The notes beneath the pieces are model-generated. The model made no database searches. It saw nothing but the letters and a program-made list of their open reading frames with translations, and was not told where the DNA came from. A DNA stretch of 64,000 bases from UBA11986 sp031402435. Its GTDB lineage: Bacteria > Bacteroidota > Ignavibacteria > UBA10030 > UBA6906. The stretch spans positions 1 through 64,000 of the forward strand of contig JANNSJ010000018.1 of the NCBI GenBank assembly GCA_031402435.1, written 5' to 3'. A program made the position numbers and the translations under genes. How positions within the stretch are numbered: position 1 is the first letter of the stretch; every line of letters begins with the position of its first letter. Below are positions 17,322 to 25,910 of this stretch, in pieces.

Positions 17322-19550
17322 TCAATTGATTGGAGACGTTTCCGGCGAAGGCTTCTCTATGATTTCGCGGGGAACGGTTTTAGTTTGTTGTTTCAGTCGC
17401 GCCTGTAGTGTCGTTGTCTGTGCTTCAATCAATTGGTCGCCGTTTGTTGGCTGAGGGTGGCTGTAGGAGCCATCGGCACCGAGTGTACGGGCCCGGACAT
17501 TATCCAGCAGCCCCAGATCGAGTGCCTCGCGTTTAATGATTTCCCGCCAGTATTGATCCTCAACAGGAAAGAGCAATTCGACACGCCTGTCAAGATTGCG
17601 GCCCATCAGGTCGGCGCTGCCAAGGTAGATCTCCGGGTTGCCGTCGTTGGCGAAGTAGAACACACGGCTGTGCTCGAGGAACCTTCCCACAATACTTCTG
17701 ACATGTATGTTCTCGCTGACTCCCTTCACGCCAGGGCGAAGACTGCACACTCCCCGAATAATCAAATTGATTTTTACTCCTGCCTTGGACGCTTCGTAGA
17801 GCACTTCAATCATCTGAAGGTCGGTCAGTGCATTCATCTTGAAGGTCAGTTCACCCGGCCTCCCGGATTTCGCATGAGCGATCTCCCGGATGATGAGGGC
17901 GGTAATCTTCTCGCGCATATTCACGGGCGCAACAATCAGCTTGCTGTAGGAATCACGTTTTGAGTAGCCGGTCAGGTAGTTGAAGATCTCCGTTGCATCG
18001 TTGGTGATATCGTCTCTGCACGTGAAGTAACTGAGATCGGTATAACTCTTCGCCGTGACGGGATTGTAGTTTCCGGTTCCAAGATGCACGTACCGTCTCA
18101 GGCCTTCCTGTTCCTTCCGCACCACAAGGGCCATCTTCGCGTGTGTCTTCAATCCCACCAATCCATACACGACATGAACGCCTGCGTGTTCCAGTTTCTT
18201 TGCCCACTCAATATTTTTCTCCTCGTCGAACCGTGCCTTCAGTTCCACCAGCACTGCCACCTGCTTGCCTTCTTCCGCGGCCTGAATGAGCAGTGGGACA
18301 AGAGGAGATTCCTTCCCGATGCGGTAGAGTGTTTGTTTGATTGCGAGGACATTGGGGTCGGCCGCCGCCGCTTTGATGAACTGTACAACCGAATTGAATG
18401 AGTCATACGGATGATGAAGGATGATGTCGCCGCGCTTGATGAGCGTGAACATATCTTCCGTATCGTCATCGGATTGAAGCTGCGCAGGAATATGAGGCGC
18501 ATCCTTGAGATCGGGCCGCGGCAGTTTCAGCAATGTCATGAGATGGCTGAATCCAAGCGGCGGCGTGAGCGGGTACACGTCATCCTGCGTTACTTCAAGA
18601 TTCTCGACAAGGATGCCTCTGATGCGCGCAGGCATTGCATTCTGTACGCCGACCCGGACCACTGATCCAAAACGCCTCAGCCGCAACGATTCTGCAATCG
18701 AGCGGATCAGATCCTCAGCTTCATCTTCTTCAATTTCGATATCCGCATTGCGGGTAACGCGGAACGCGTATGATTCCTTCACTGCCATGCCGGGGAAGAG
18801 CATACCGAGGTTCTCAGCGATCAGATCTTCAAGCCATACAAATTTTGAGGTCCTTGCATCTTCGGTTTCCGTCAGTATTTCAATGAGGCGCGGAAGAACG
18901 TCCGGCACTTTCACGCGCGCAAAGCGTTCTTCTCCGGCTGGAGTTGTCACTACCACGGCAAGGCTCAGGCTCAGGTTGGAGATATAGGGAAATGGATGCC
19001 CCGGATCGAATGCCAGCGGCGTAAGGACGGGGAAAATCTCACGGGAAAAAAACTCCGAGAGCTTTTGTTGCTCCTTTGTCGTGAGTTCCTTCATTTTCAG
19101 GAGGTGGATGCCCGCTGCAGCCAGGTTTGGATGAAGATCGTTCCAGAAGCAGTCGCTCATTTGCTTCAGCATCCGCACGACACGCGTGTGGATCTCCTTG
19201 ATTTGCTGTATCGGACTCCGGTTGTCGGGCGAATACTCGACGACATCGGCAAGGATCTGCTCCTTGATGGCGGCAACCCTGATCATGAAAAATTCATCGA
19301 GATTCGAACTGACGATGGAAAGGAACTTCGCCCGTTCCAGTAACGGGTGGCGTTCGTCAAGTGCCTCTTCGAGCACGCGATGGTTGAACTCCAGCCAGCT
19401 CAGCTCTCTGTTGATATACAACGATGGATCGAGCGAGGAGGAAGGGGACGCAAGCCCCTTGTCGGCTGCGCGCGTCTTGCGTTTGTGCCGCACCTTTTTC
19501 TTCGCATCGTTGCGCACGGACTGTTCGTCTCTGGGTTTATCGGTTTTCAC
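17322..19550 (-). CDS. ppk1: Polyphosphate kinase 1
   Basis: A 742-residue enzyme that reversibly moves the gamma phosphate of ATP onto polyphosphate. The N-terminal PPK domain begins YINRELSWLEFNHRVLEEA after a Lys/Arg-rich, poorly conserved first 40 residues. The catalytic half holds HLGTGNYN, whose His is the phosphorylated residue in this family, and RFLEHSR with the second conserved His, plus IYLGSADLMGRNLDRR. Length is normal. The start is GTG at 19550. It is the only minus-strand gene here, converging on the secreted BNR protein (stops one base apart) and diverging from the histidine kinase. Polyphosphate metabolism fits the stress theme of the nearby operon. Confidence 0.95.
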   Translation of the reverse strand: MKTDKPRDEQSVRNDAKKKVRHKRKTRAADKGLASPSSSLDPSLYINRELSWLEFNHRVLEEALDERHPLLERAKFLSIVSSNLDEFFMIRVAAIKEQILADVVEYSPDNRSPIQQIKEIHTRVVRMLKQMSDCFWNDLHPNLAAAGIHLLKMKELTTKEQQKLSEFFSREIFPVLTPLAFDPGHPFPYISNLSLSLAVVVTTPAGEERFARVKVPDVLPRLIEILTETEDARTSKFVWLEDLIAENLGMLFPGMAVKESYAFRVTRNADIEIEEDEAEDLIRSIAESLRLRRFGSVVRVGVQNAMPARIRGILVENLEVTQDDVYPLTPPLGFSHLMTLLKLPRPDLKDAPHIPAQLQSDDDTEDMFTLIKRGDIILHHPYDSFNSVVQFIKAAAADPNVLAIKQTLYRIGKESPLVPLLIQAAEEGKQVAVLVELKARFDEEKNIEWAKKLEHAGVHVVYGLVGLKTHAKMALVVRKEQEGLRRYVHLGTGNYNPVTAKSYTDLSYFTCRDDITNDATEIFNYLTGYSKRDSYSKLIVAPVNMREKITALIIREIAHAKSGRPGELTFKMNALTDLQMIEVLYEASKAGVKINLIIRGVCSLRPGVKGVSENIHVRSIVGRFLEHSRVFYFANDGNPEIYLGSADLMGRNLDRRVELLFPVEDQYWREIIKREALDLGLLDNVRARTLGADGSYSHPQPTNGDQLIEAQTTTLQARLKQQTKTVPREIIEKPSPETSPIN

Positions 19551-19695
19551 GATTCCATCATTCTGTAGTTACTCTTACAATATCGGGACGTTAGAGAGCG
19601 AAAACAAGTTAAGAAATTGTAAAGCCGGTGGATATCCTTGTATTCGTTGCCCAGAAAGCGTAGATTTTGCACAAGAGAGTGAGTTCTTTGAGAGA

Positions 19696-21165
19696 ATGCT
19701 TAAAGAAAAACAATTGCAGACAAACCCGATCGACTCAACACACTTTCTATTGTTGGAGGCACTTGACGATGTATGTGTTGTGCTGACACGAGAGGGAGCG
19801 ATTGTTGCTGCCAATAGTGCTGCTCGCACGTTTCTCCAGCATGCCGAGACAGACCTGGTTGGCAAGCGCCTGGTGTCGTTCCTCGACGATCCCTCACGTC
19901 CGGAATACACAGCTGCTCTTGCACGATGCTTCTCAACCGGCGAGAGGCAGTACCGTGATCTCTCGCTTCTCCTTACCGGTGGATCCCGCGATGTCGAGAT
20001 GTCTCTCTCCATGTGTCCCCCACTAAACGATTCTGCCGAGCGCATTTGCCTTGCAGTCGTCCGCGATGTTTCCGAAGAGAAGCAGAAAGATATTGATCTG
20101 CTCCGCTTCTCCAATGTTGCTCATTATACACTGAACCCCCTCGAGATCACCGATATTCATGGGCACATCATCTATGTCAATCCCGCGTTCGAACTGGCGA
20201 GCGGCTATTCGAAGGATGAGATTGTCGGGAAGAATCCCAATGTTTTCGGTAGCGGGAAGCATCCGAAGAGTTTCTGGGAAGACATGTGGAAGACCATTAC
20301 GTCGGGAAAAGTGTGGGTGGGCGAAGTGGAGAACAGACGGCGAAACGGAGAACAATTCCTTACGCATCTTCTTATTTCGCCCGTTGTCGACCGCACGGGC
20401 AAAGTGGTTGGGTACTTCGGGATTCACCGCGACATTACCGAGCAACGACACCTTGAACATCAACTCTTTCAGGCGCAGAAGATGGAGAGCATCGGGACAC
20501 TTGCCGCGGGCATTGCGCATGAAGTCGGCAACCCACTCACATCGATCTCGTCGCTTGTCCAGGTTGTACAACGAACGACAGAAGATGATTTCACAAAAGA
20601 AAAGCTCGATCTCATCAAGCATCAAGTCACACGCATTTCCCGGATTATTCGTGACCTTGTCGATTTTTCGCGCCCTTCAAGCTACGAAGTCCAGATCACG
20701 GACCTCAACAAATGTATACACCAGGCCGTTGCTATTGTGCGTGTAGGAAAGAAATCAAAATCCATTCAGTTCGATGTTCGGCTTGATCCGGCTCTCCCCT
20801 CCACCCATCTTGTCCCGGACCAGGTGGAGCAGGTGCTGATCAACATTCTCATCAATGCAGTTGATGCGGTGTTCGATGTGAAGCAGCCAGAGCGGAAAGA
20901 CGGAAGAATTATTGTTTCATCGGGTGTCGAGGGTGGGTATGTGCAGGTCATCATAGAAGACAATGGAAAGGGGATGACCGGGGAACAGGTGGAACAAATT
21001 TTTGAACCGTTCTTCACGACGAAGGGTGTCGGAGAAGGTACGGGCCTCGGACTGTGGGTCAGTTATGGCATTGTGAAGAGTTTTCATGGACAGATCCGCG
21101 TGGAAAGTCAGGTAGGCAACGGTTCGAAGTTTATCATCCTCCTACCATTACATTCTAACTACTAA
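19696..21165 (+). CDS. PAS-domain sensor histidine kinase
   Basis: A 489-residue kinase without membrane segments, hence a cytoplasmic sensor. It has a first PAS domain (about residues 18-130), a second PAS/PAC domain (about 140-260, with GYSKDEIVGKNPNVFGSGKH and GIHRDITEQ), a HisKA dimerisation domain with the phospho-acceptor in GIAHEVGNPLTSI, and a HATPase domain with the N box (NILINAVDA), DNGKGM and GLGLW. The ATG at 19696 is chosen because upstream codons have no domain and run into the ppk promoter region. A sigma-54 activator gene follows after 13 bases, forming a two-component pair. The signal is unknown; the second PAS could bind heme, flavin or another redox ligand. Confidence 0.9.
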   Translation: MLKEKQLQTNPIDSTHFLLLEALDDVCVVLTREGAIVAANSAARTFLQHAETDLVGKRLVSFLDDPSRPEYTAALARCFSTGERQYRDLSLLLTGGSRDVEMSLSMCPPLNDSAERICLAVVRDVSEEKQKDIDLLRFSNVAHYTLNPLEITDIHGHIIYVNPAFELASGYSKDEIVGKNPNVFGSGKHPKSFWEDMWKTITSGKVWVGEVENRRRNGEQFLTHLLISPVVDRTGKVVGYFGIHRDITEQRHLEHQLFQAQKMESIGTLAAGIAHEVGNPLTSISSLVQVVQRTTEDDFTKEKLDLIKHQVTRISRIIRDLVDFSRPSSYEVQITDLNKCIHQAVAIVRVGKKSKSIQFDVRLDPALPSTHLVPDQVEQVLINILINAVDAVFDVKQPERKDGRIIVSSGVEGGYVQVIIEDNGKGMTGEQVEQIFEPFFTTKGVGEGTGLGLWVSYGIVKSFHGQIRVESQVGNGSKFIILLPLHSNY

Positions 21166-21178
21166 ACCGGGCCGCCCA

Positions 21179-22537
21179 ATGCCATATCGCATATTGGTTG
21201 TTGATGACGAACAGATCATCCGTGACTCTATTTCGTTCATCCTCAAGAAGGAAGGCTACACGGTCGACGAGGCTGCCAACGGGAAGCTGGCGTTCGACAA
21301 GATCAGCGATCAGCCCTTCGATGTTGTCATCACGGATATTGAGATGCCGGTAATGAAGGGAATCGAATTACTCGGAAAAGTCATGCATGTAAGCCCGCAG
21401 ACCATTGTGCTTGTAATTACGGCCTACGGATCTCTTGAAACGGCGATTGCGGCACTGCGGGCAGGAGCGAGTGACTACATTCTGAAGCCGCTGGAATTTG
21501 ACGAACTGCTTATCAAGTTAAAACGCCTGTTGGAAGTCCGGACGCTGACCGTGGAGAATCAGTTGATGCGCCGCGAAATCCAGCGTGAATTTGACGCGTC
21601 GCCGATTGTCGGGAAAAGCCCGGCGATGCAGCGCGTCTTTGATACCATCACGACTGTTGCAGGGACCGGCTCGACGGTGTTAGTGACGGGTAAAAGCGGG
21701 ACGGGGAAGGAGCTTGTTGCGCGGGCGGTTCATTTCGGCAGTACGCGACGTGAGCGTCCATTTGTTGCAATCAATTGTGGAGCCATTCCGGAATCGCTTA
21801 TTGAGAGTGAACTGTTCGGACATAAACGCGGATCGTTCACCGGTGCAGTGGCCGACAAGATGGGGTTCTTTAAGGCGGCAGACGGTGGTACGCTGTTCCT
21901 CGACGAGATAAGTGAAATGCCGTTCAATCTGCAGGTGAAACTCCTCCGCGCCATAGAACAGCGGGAGGTCGTCCCGGTTGGCACGTCAACGCCACTGAGC
22001 ATTGATACAAGGTTTATCGCTTCCACGAACCGGGAATTGCAAAAGGAAGTCGCGGCCGGCAGGTTCCGCGAGGATCTGTACTATCGCCTCAATGTCGTTG
22101 AGATCCATTTGCCTCCGCTCAGCGAGCGAAAGGAGGATATTCCTCTCCTGGTTGAACACTTCATTACCCGGTATCGTGCCGATCTCCGGAAAGATGTGAA
22201 AGGCATGGATAACGATGTAATGCGGTCAATGATGAATCACACCTGGAAAGGAGAAGTTCGTGAACTCAGTAACATCATCGAGCGCGCAGTGATCTTTTGC
22301 AAGGGTGGCTTTATAACTATGAACGACCTGCCGGAGTTCTTTCATGTGGCTTCACGCATTGAGCTTCCAGATGAAAACAAGCCCCTGCAACAGGTACTGA
22401 CCGAACTGGAGGGCGCCTATATAGAACGCGCTCTTCGTCGGAATACCTTTAACAAGGAACAAACAGCCGCTGTCCTTGGCATCAGTCTCCCGACCTTGTA
22501 TCGCAGAATCAAAGAACTCGGCATCCCTCAGGAGTAA
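21179..22537 (+). CDS. Sigma-54-dependent response regulator (NtrC family)
   Basis: A 452-residue enhancer-binding protein: receiver domain (residues 1-120, phospho-acceptor Asp53 in VVITDIEMP, Lys in ILKPLE), AAA+ domain (about 140-380) and a Fis-type helix-turn-helix (NKEQTAAVLGISLPTLYRRI). The Walker A motif is GKSGTGKE and the sigma-54 contact loop reads GSFTGA instead of the common GAFTGA; Walker B is GTLFLDEI. It pairs with the histidine kinase 13 bases upstream. The window contains five well-placed -24/-12 promoters, one of them about 130 bases after this gene, so it is the obvious candidate activator, although other activators may exist elsewhere in the genome. Confidence 0.95.
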   Translation: MPYRILVVDDEQIIRDSISFILKKEGYTVDEAANGKLAFDKISDQPFDVVITDIEMPVMKGIELLGKVMHVSPQTIVLVITAYGSLETAIAALRAGASDYILKPLEFDELLIKLKRLLEVRTLTVENQLMRREIQREFDASPIVGKSPAMQRVFDTITTVAGTGSTVLVTGKSGTGKELVARAVHFGSTRRERPFVAINCGAIPESLIESELFGHKRGSFTGAVADKMGFFKAADGGTLFLDEISEMPFNLQVKLLRAIEQREVVPVGTSTPLSIDTRFIASTNRELQKEVAAGRFREDLYYRLNVVEIHLPPLSERKEDIPLLVEHFITRYRADLRKDVKGMDNDVMRSMMNHTWKGEVRELSNIIERAVIFCKGGFITMNDLPEFFHVASRIELPDENKPLQQVLTELEGAYIERALRRNTFNKEQTAAVLGISLPTLYRRIKELGIPQE

Positions 22538-22538
22538 G

Positions 22539-22579
22539 CCTTCTCAATTCTGAAGCCATACCTCTTCAATTTGAGAAGG
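22539..22579 (+). terminator. Hairpin after the response regulator; terminator or activator-binding site
   Basis: CCTTCTCAA (22539-22547) pairs with TTGAGAAGG (22571-22579), and GAAG (22552-22555) with CTTC (22564-22567). No long T-run follows, so a terminator is not certain. The arms lie 90-130 bases upstream of the sigma-54 promoter at 22669, the usual distance for enhancer sites. Confidence 0.45.
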
Positions 22580-22668
22580 TATTCGGTGTTTCAGACCGTT
22601 CAGTCGTATACATCCCCTCATTTCAGGCTTTTCTGCAAGTATAATTTTCTCTCCCAAGGCTCCCAAGG

Positions 22669-22684
22669 TGGCACAACCGTTGCA
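22669..22684 (+). promoter_or_regulatory. Sigma-54 (-24/-12) promoter of the stress/hydrogenase gene run
   Basis: TGGCACAACCGTTGCA is a full match to TGGCAY-N5-TTGCW with GG-N10-GC spacing. Predicted transcription start is near 22695, 25 bases before the GTG start of the universal stress protein gene. It would drive up to 16 collinear genes. Confidence 0.8.
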
Positions 22685-22719
22685 GTACACATGGAAGAAC
22701 ACGGTGTACAGGAGGTGGT

Positions 22720-23226
22720 GTGTTTGTCATAAAGAACATTCTCGTCACAACCGACTTTTCGGATTTTTCCACAGCAGCGATCGAGTACGCGTCGTCGTTT
22801 GCCTTGCTCTATGCCGCCACGATCCACCTCGTGCATGTCGTTGAGCCCCGCGCTATTGTAGGCATCCACGATATTGAACTGAATACGGGTTTTCGCGGGG
22901 AAGAGTTAGAAGAGAAGGCACGCGAGGAGATGAGGAAGTTTGTCTACTGGAAGCTGAAGAACAACACCAACATGGAACAGATCATTCTCCACGGCGACCC
23001 ACACAGAGAGATCGTCCGGTATGCGCAGGAACGAGAGATTGACATGATCGTGATAGCAACGCATGGAAGAACAGGGCTCGCCCATATCCTGATGGGGAGT
23101 GTTGCGGAGAAAATTCTGCGGCTGTCGGCCGTTCCTGTGCTTGTTGTAAAACCACCGGAACTCCGTGAACGCATTCTCATGAAAGAAGATGTTGAAGAAG
23201 AACTTCATGTTCTCAAGCGAGAGTAG
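22720..23226 (+). CDS. Universal stress protein (UspA family)
   Basis: A 168-residue single-domain UspA protein beginning FVIKNILVTTDFSDFSTAA and ending in the ATP-binding signature GRTGLAHILMGSVAEKIL (G-x2-G-x9-G-S type), so it probably binds ATP. The first strand Asp and the VVEP turn are typical. Translation starts at GTG 22720, with GGAGG at 22711-22715. A C-terminal extension of about 20 charged residues (MKEDVEEELHVLKRE) follows the domain. It is the first gene after a consensus sigma-54 promoter and is followed by the receiver-like gene with one base between. Such proteins support survival under anoxia, starvation or oxidative stress; the precise role here is unknown. Confidence 0.95.
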   Translation: MFVIKNILVTTDFSDFSTAAIEYASSFALLYAATIHLVHVVEPRAIVGIHDIELNTGFRGEELEEKAREEMRKFVYWKLKNNTNMEQIILHGDPHREIVRYAQEREIDMIVIATHGRTGLAHILMGSVAEKILRLSAVPVLVVKPPELRERILMKEDVEEELHVLKRE

Positions 23227-23227
23227 C

Positions 23228-23671
23228 ATGAGCGCAGCATCAAATATCGTGCAGTCACTTCAAGATGGTGAAGGTTCTGGAAATCGGCACTCGAAGGCGA
23301 TTGTCATGTACAGCCCCGATGTTGATCTTTGCATGAGTCTGACCCTGTATTTTCAGGACAAGTATGTGATTGTATCGACCACCGATGGCAACACACTTCC
23401 AGCCTTGGTCGAAATGTACCGCCCGTTTCTGGTTATTGCCGACGCACTCCCGACAAGCTGGTTCCTCGGGTTGTTTGACACATGGAAAGAAGTATATCCC
23501 GGTCTGCGGGTGATGTTATTTCGAGTGTGGCGGTATGAGGACCGCAAACGCGAAGCAACCATTCACAAGTCAATAGACCATGTTATATACAAGCCCATCG
23601 ACATCGATAGTGTTGCCCGCATTGTCAGCGGGATTGTCGAAGCGTCCGGCGGGGAGGTGCGGCACTCATGA
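23228..23671 (+). CDS. Stand-alone receiver-like protein, degenerate
   Basis: A 147-residue protein whose fold cues match a response-regulator receiver: strand AIVMYSPD at the start, VIADALPT where the phospho-acceptor Asp sits (VxxD), and HVIYKPIDIDSVARIV with the conserved Lys-Pro. The acidic pair normally found after the first strand is replaced by SPDVD, and the expected Thr/Ser strand reads VMLFRVW, so phosphorylation ability is uncertain. There is no output domain. The ATG at 23228 follows the stress-protein stop by one base. It may be a phosphate sink, a connector for the nearby kinase, or a non-phosphorylated binding protein. Confidence 0.6.
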   Translation: MSAASNIVQSLQDGEGSGNRHSKAIVMYSPDVDLCMSLTLYFQDKYVIVSTTDGNTLPALVEMYRPFLVIADALPTSWFLGLFDTWKEVYPGLRVMLFRVWRYEDRKREATIHKSIDHVIYKPIDIDSVARIVSGIVEASGGEVRHS

Positions 23672-23713
23672 GAGTGGCATTCCAGCTATCAAGGGCATAA
23701 GGAGGCAAGAGCA

Positions 23714-24469
23714 ATGGCTCAACCTATGGTTGTCCCGACAGAGTTTCTTCCGGGGTGCTTCGGAAGAAATGAGATCAAGAATTCCTTTCACAGGAACTTC
23801 GTCCGTGGTATGCTCATTTCGTTCGCGATTCACTTTGCCATCGTCGGCTCATACTATATTCCACAGCTCCTTGGGGAGGAAGATGAAGCGCCCATGGCAA
23901 GGGTGCGCATACTGAAATACAGCGACCTTGGGCCGCCCCCGTCGATTTCTCAGACTGCTCTTCCTCCACCTGTTGGCGTGCAAACCCTTTCCAAGCCTAC
24001 TATCGGGGTTCCCGTGCCGGTACCGGATGCAGAGATAAATGCCGAACAAACGATTGCAACCCAGCAGGAGTTGAGTTCTCTTCCCTCCGCCGGAATTGAG
24101 CAGTTCGGCGAGGAAGGGAACGTTCAAATCAGCCAGGACATCACGATTGAGGAGGGTGATCCAGCGATGGATGAATTCATCCCGTACGAGAAAGGTCCTG
24201 AGATAGTCAAAAAAGCCATTCCCAAGTATCCCGAAATGGCGCTCCGCGCAGGGCTTGAGGGCACGGTCTGGGTGAAGATTCTTGTAGACAAAGACGGCAA
24301 GCCAAAGAAGGCTGTTGTCATGAAATCGACGGTCGACATTTTTAACGACGCAGCGGTGGAGGCGGCAATGCAATTCATTTTCACGCCAGCAGTGATGAAC
24401 AACGGCGCGGTGCGCGTATGGGTGGCAATGCCGTTCAAGTTCCAGTTGCGAGATGCACATTCCAGTTAA
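23714..24469 (+). CDS. TonB-family energy-transducing protein
   Basis: A 251-residue protein with a cytoplasmic N-terminus, one transmembrane segment (about residues 33-52, MLISFAIHFAIVGSYY), a Pro-rich periplasmic spacer with PPPVGVQTLSKPTIGVPVPVP, and a C-terminal TonB domain (about 170-248: AIPKYPEMALRAGLEGTVWVKILVDKDGKPKKA ... DAAVEAAMQFIFTPAV, read as separate blocks). AGGAGG precedes the start. ExbB/ExbD are not nearby, so it must borrow them from elsewhere. Its place between stress and hydrogenase genes is unusual; it might energise an outer-membrane receptor for nickel or iron needed by the hydrogenase, which is inference. Confidence 0.85.
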   Translation: MAQPMVVPTEFLPGCFGRNEIKNSFHRNFVRGMLISFAIHFAIVGSYYIPQLLGEEDEAPMARVRILKYSDLGPPPSISQTALPPPVGVQTLSKPTIGVPVPVPDAEINAEQTIATQQELSSLPSAGIEQFGEEGNVQISQDITIEEGDPAMDEFIPYEKGPEIVKKAIPKYPEMALRAGLEGTVWVKILVDKDGKPKKAVVMKSTVDIFNDAAVEAAMQFIFTPAVMNNGAVRVWVAMPFKFQLRDAHSS

Positions 24470-24499
24470 TTGCGAACAACACTAATGCATGGTGATCGT

Positions 24500-24730
24500 A
24501 TGGAAACACCAATGAAACTTCCCAGCAACGTTCCCGGCGAATACTTTGTATCAGAAGAGTGCGACGGCTGCGCCTATTGCGGTATGGTTGCTCCGGAGAC
24601 ATTCGATTTTGACAAGCCCACGAATACGTACTTCGTGTGCCGGCAACCAGAAACACAGGATGAATTTGAGTTGGTGAGCGAAGCCATGGAAGACTGCCCG
24701 GTGGGTGCAATACGTAAGGTCGGTAAATGA
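24500..24730 (+). CDS. Small [4Fe-4S] ferredoxin
   Basis: A 76-residue single-cluster ferredoxin with CDGCAYCGMVAPETF followed about 45 residues later by CPVGAI, supplying four cysteines. The ATG at 24500 is preceded by GGTG five bases upstream; starts at 24485 and 24512 are also in frame. It overlaps the Acg-type nitroreductase gene by ATGA, so the two are translationally coupled and the ferredoxin may feed that flavoenzyme or link it to the hydrogenase downstream. The short acidic composition fits a soluble low-potential carrier. Confidence 0.9.
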   Translation: METPMKLPSNVPGEYFVSEECDGCAYCGMVAPETFDFDKPTNTYFVCRQPETQDEFELVSEAMEDCPVGAIRKVGK

Positions 24731-25851
24731 AGGTGTCAATGTACAATATGGAACTCGACATCGAACAGGAACCAGGGATGAGAATCGAACAGCCGGTATT
24801 TGACCCGTTCAAGACACCGTACGAGGTGGACGATCAGATGTTCCCGCGGTATGATTCGCTCTACGAGCAATTTCTTTTCCTCGTGCGCTACGCGATCCTT
24901 GCTCCATCAAGCCACAATACCCAATCATGGAAATTCAAACTCAGCGACGAAGGCATCGCGGTATACGCAGATTATAGCCGGCGTCTGCCCGTTGCAGATC
25001 CGGGGAATCGTGAGTTGATCATGGGTGTTGGGGCCGCCATCATGAACCTTCGTGTTGCGGCTGCACATTTCGGGTTCGAGTGTACGATACACTATAATCA
25101 GACGGAAGACAGTGAATTGCCGCTCGCGTTCTTGCGTCTTTCTCGTCCGCTGTCGCCTTCTCCAGCGGAACGCCAGCTTGCTCAAATGTTTCCATCAATT
25201 ACCAAACGGCACACGAACAGGAATCCCTACCTCATGGCACGGGTGCCAGACCAGGTGATTGCGTCGATCAAGGAAAGTGCGCAATCGAGTACGACGTTCA
25301 TTCATGTCTCACTGGATGGAGCGCTCAACCAGCGAATTGCCGACATGGTTGCCGCGGCAGATGCAATACAGCAATCCGATCCATCCTTCCGAAAAGAACT
25401 CGCCGAGTGGCTTCGCCCCAACTATACGCGGAAGTCCGATGGGATGACAGGGGCAACTATCGGCGTGAATGATCTTGTGTCGGTTGTTGGACCATGGGCA
25501 ATGAAAACATTTGATATGGGAAAGATTCGTGGGGCGAAAGACAGGGACTTCTGCCTTGAAGCGCCGGGCCTGATTGTCCTGTGCAGTGAGGATTCGCCCC
25601 TTCATTGGCTTGAGGTGGGCGAGGTTCTTGAACGCATGTTGCTGACACTGACGAAGAATAACATGCAGTTCAGCTTCTTCAACATGCCAATCGAAGTACC
25701 CGAGCTGCGAACACAGCTTCGCTCGATACTGTCGGTTTCGCTGTGGCCGCAATTGCTCCTGCGTATTGGCTATTCATTGGAGAGCCCCGCGTTGAGTGCG
25801 CGGCGTGCCGTTGAAGAGTGTATTATCACTGCCCCGGGTCGGCGGATGTAA
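24727..25851 (+). CDS. Acg-family nitroreductase-fold flavoprotein
   Basis: A 374-residue protein made of two nitroreductase-like halves. The N-terminal half has FLVRYAILAPSSHNTQSWKF, the characteristic opening of Acg proteins (a fused, pseudo-dimeric nitroreductase family named after mycobacterial Rv2032), followed by GNRELIMGVGAA and, in the second half, HWLEVGEVLERMLLTLTKNN. In Acg the lid occludes FMN and no catalytic activity is known, so it may sequester flavin. The gene overlaps the ferredoxin by four bases and precedes the hydrogenase genes by 59 bases. Acg, UspA and hydrogenase genes are also co-regulated in mycobacterial dormancy, a parallel that supports a hypoxia or energy-stress role here. 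Confidence 0.85.
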   Translation: MKVSMYNMELDIEQEPGMRIEQPVFDPFKTPYEVDDQMFPRYDSLYEQFLFLVRYAILAPSSHNTQSWKFKLSDEGIAVYADYSRRLPVADPGNRELIMGVGAAIMNLRVAAAHFGFECTIHYNQTEDSELPLAFLRLSRPLSPSPAERQLAQMFPSITKRHTNRNPYLMARVPDQVIASIKESAQSSTTFIHVSLDGALNQRIADMVAAADAIQQSDPSFRKELAEWLRPNYTRKSDGMTGATIGVNDLVSVVGPWAMKTFDMGKIRGAKDRDFCLEAPGLIVLCSEDSPLHWLEVGEVLERMLLTLTKNNMQFSFFNMPIEVPELRTQLRSILSVSLWPQLLLRIGYSLESPALSARRAVEECIITAPGRRM

Positions 25852-25910
25852 CCAAGGCAGATTGCAGACCCCGGGGCTTTTTTCAAAAGACCACGTGGGA
25901 TAACGACATC

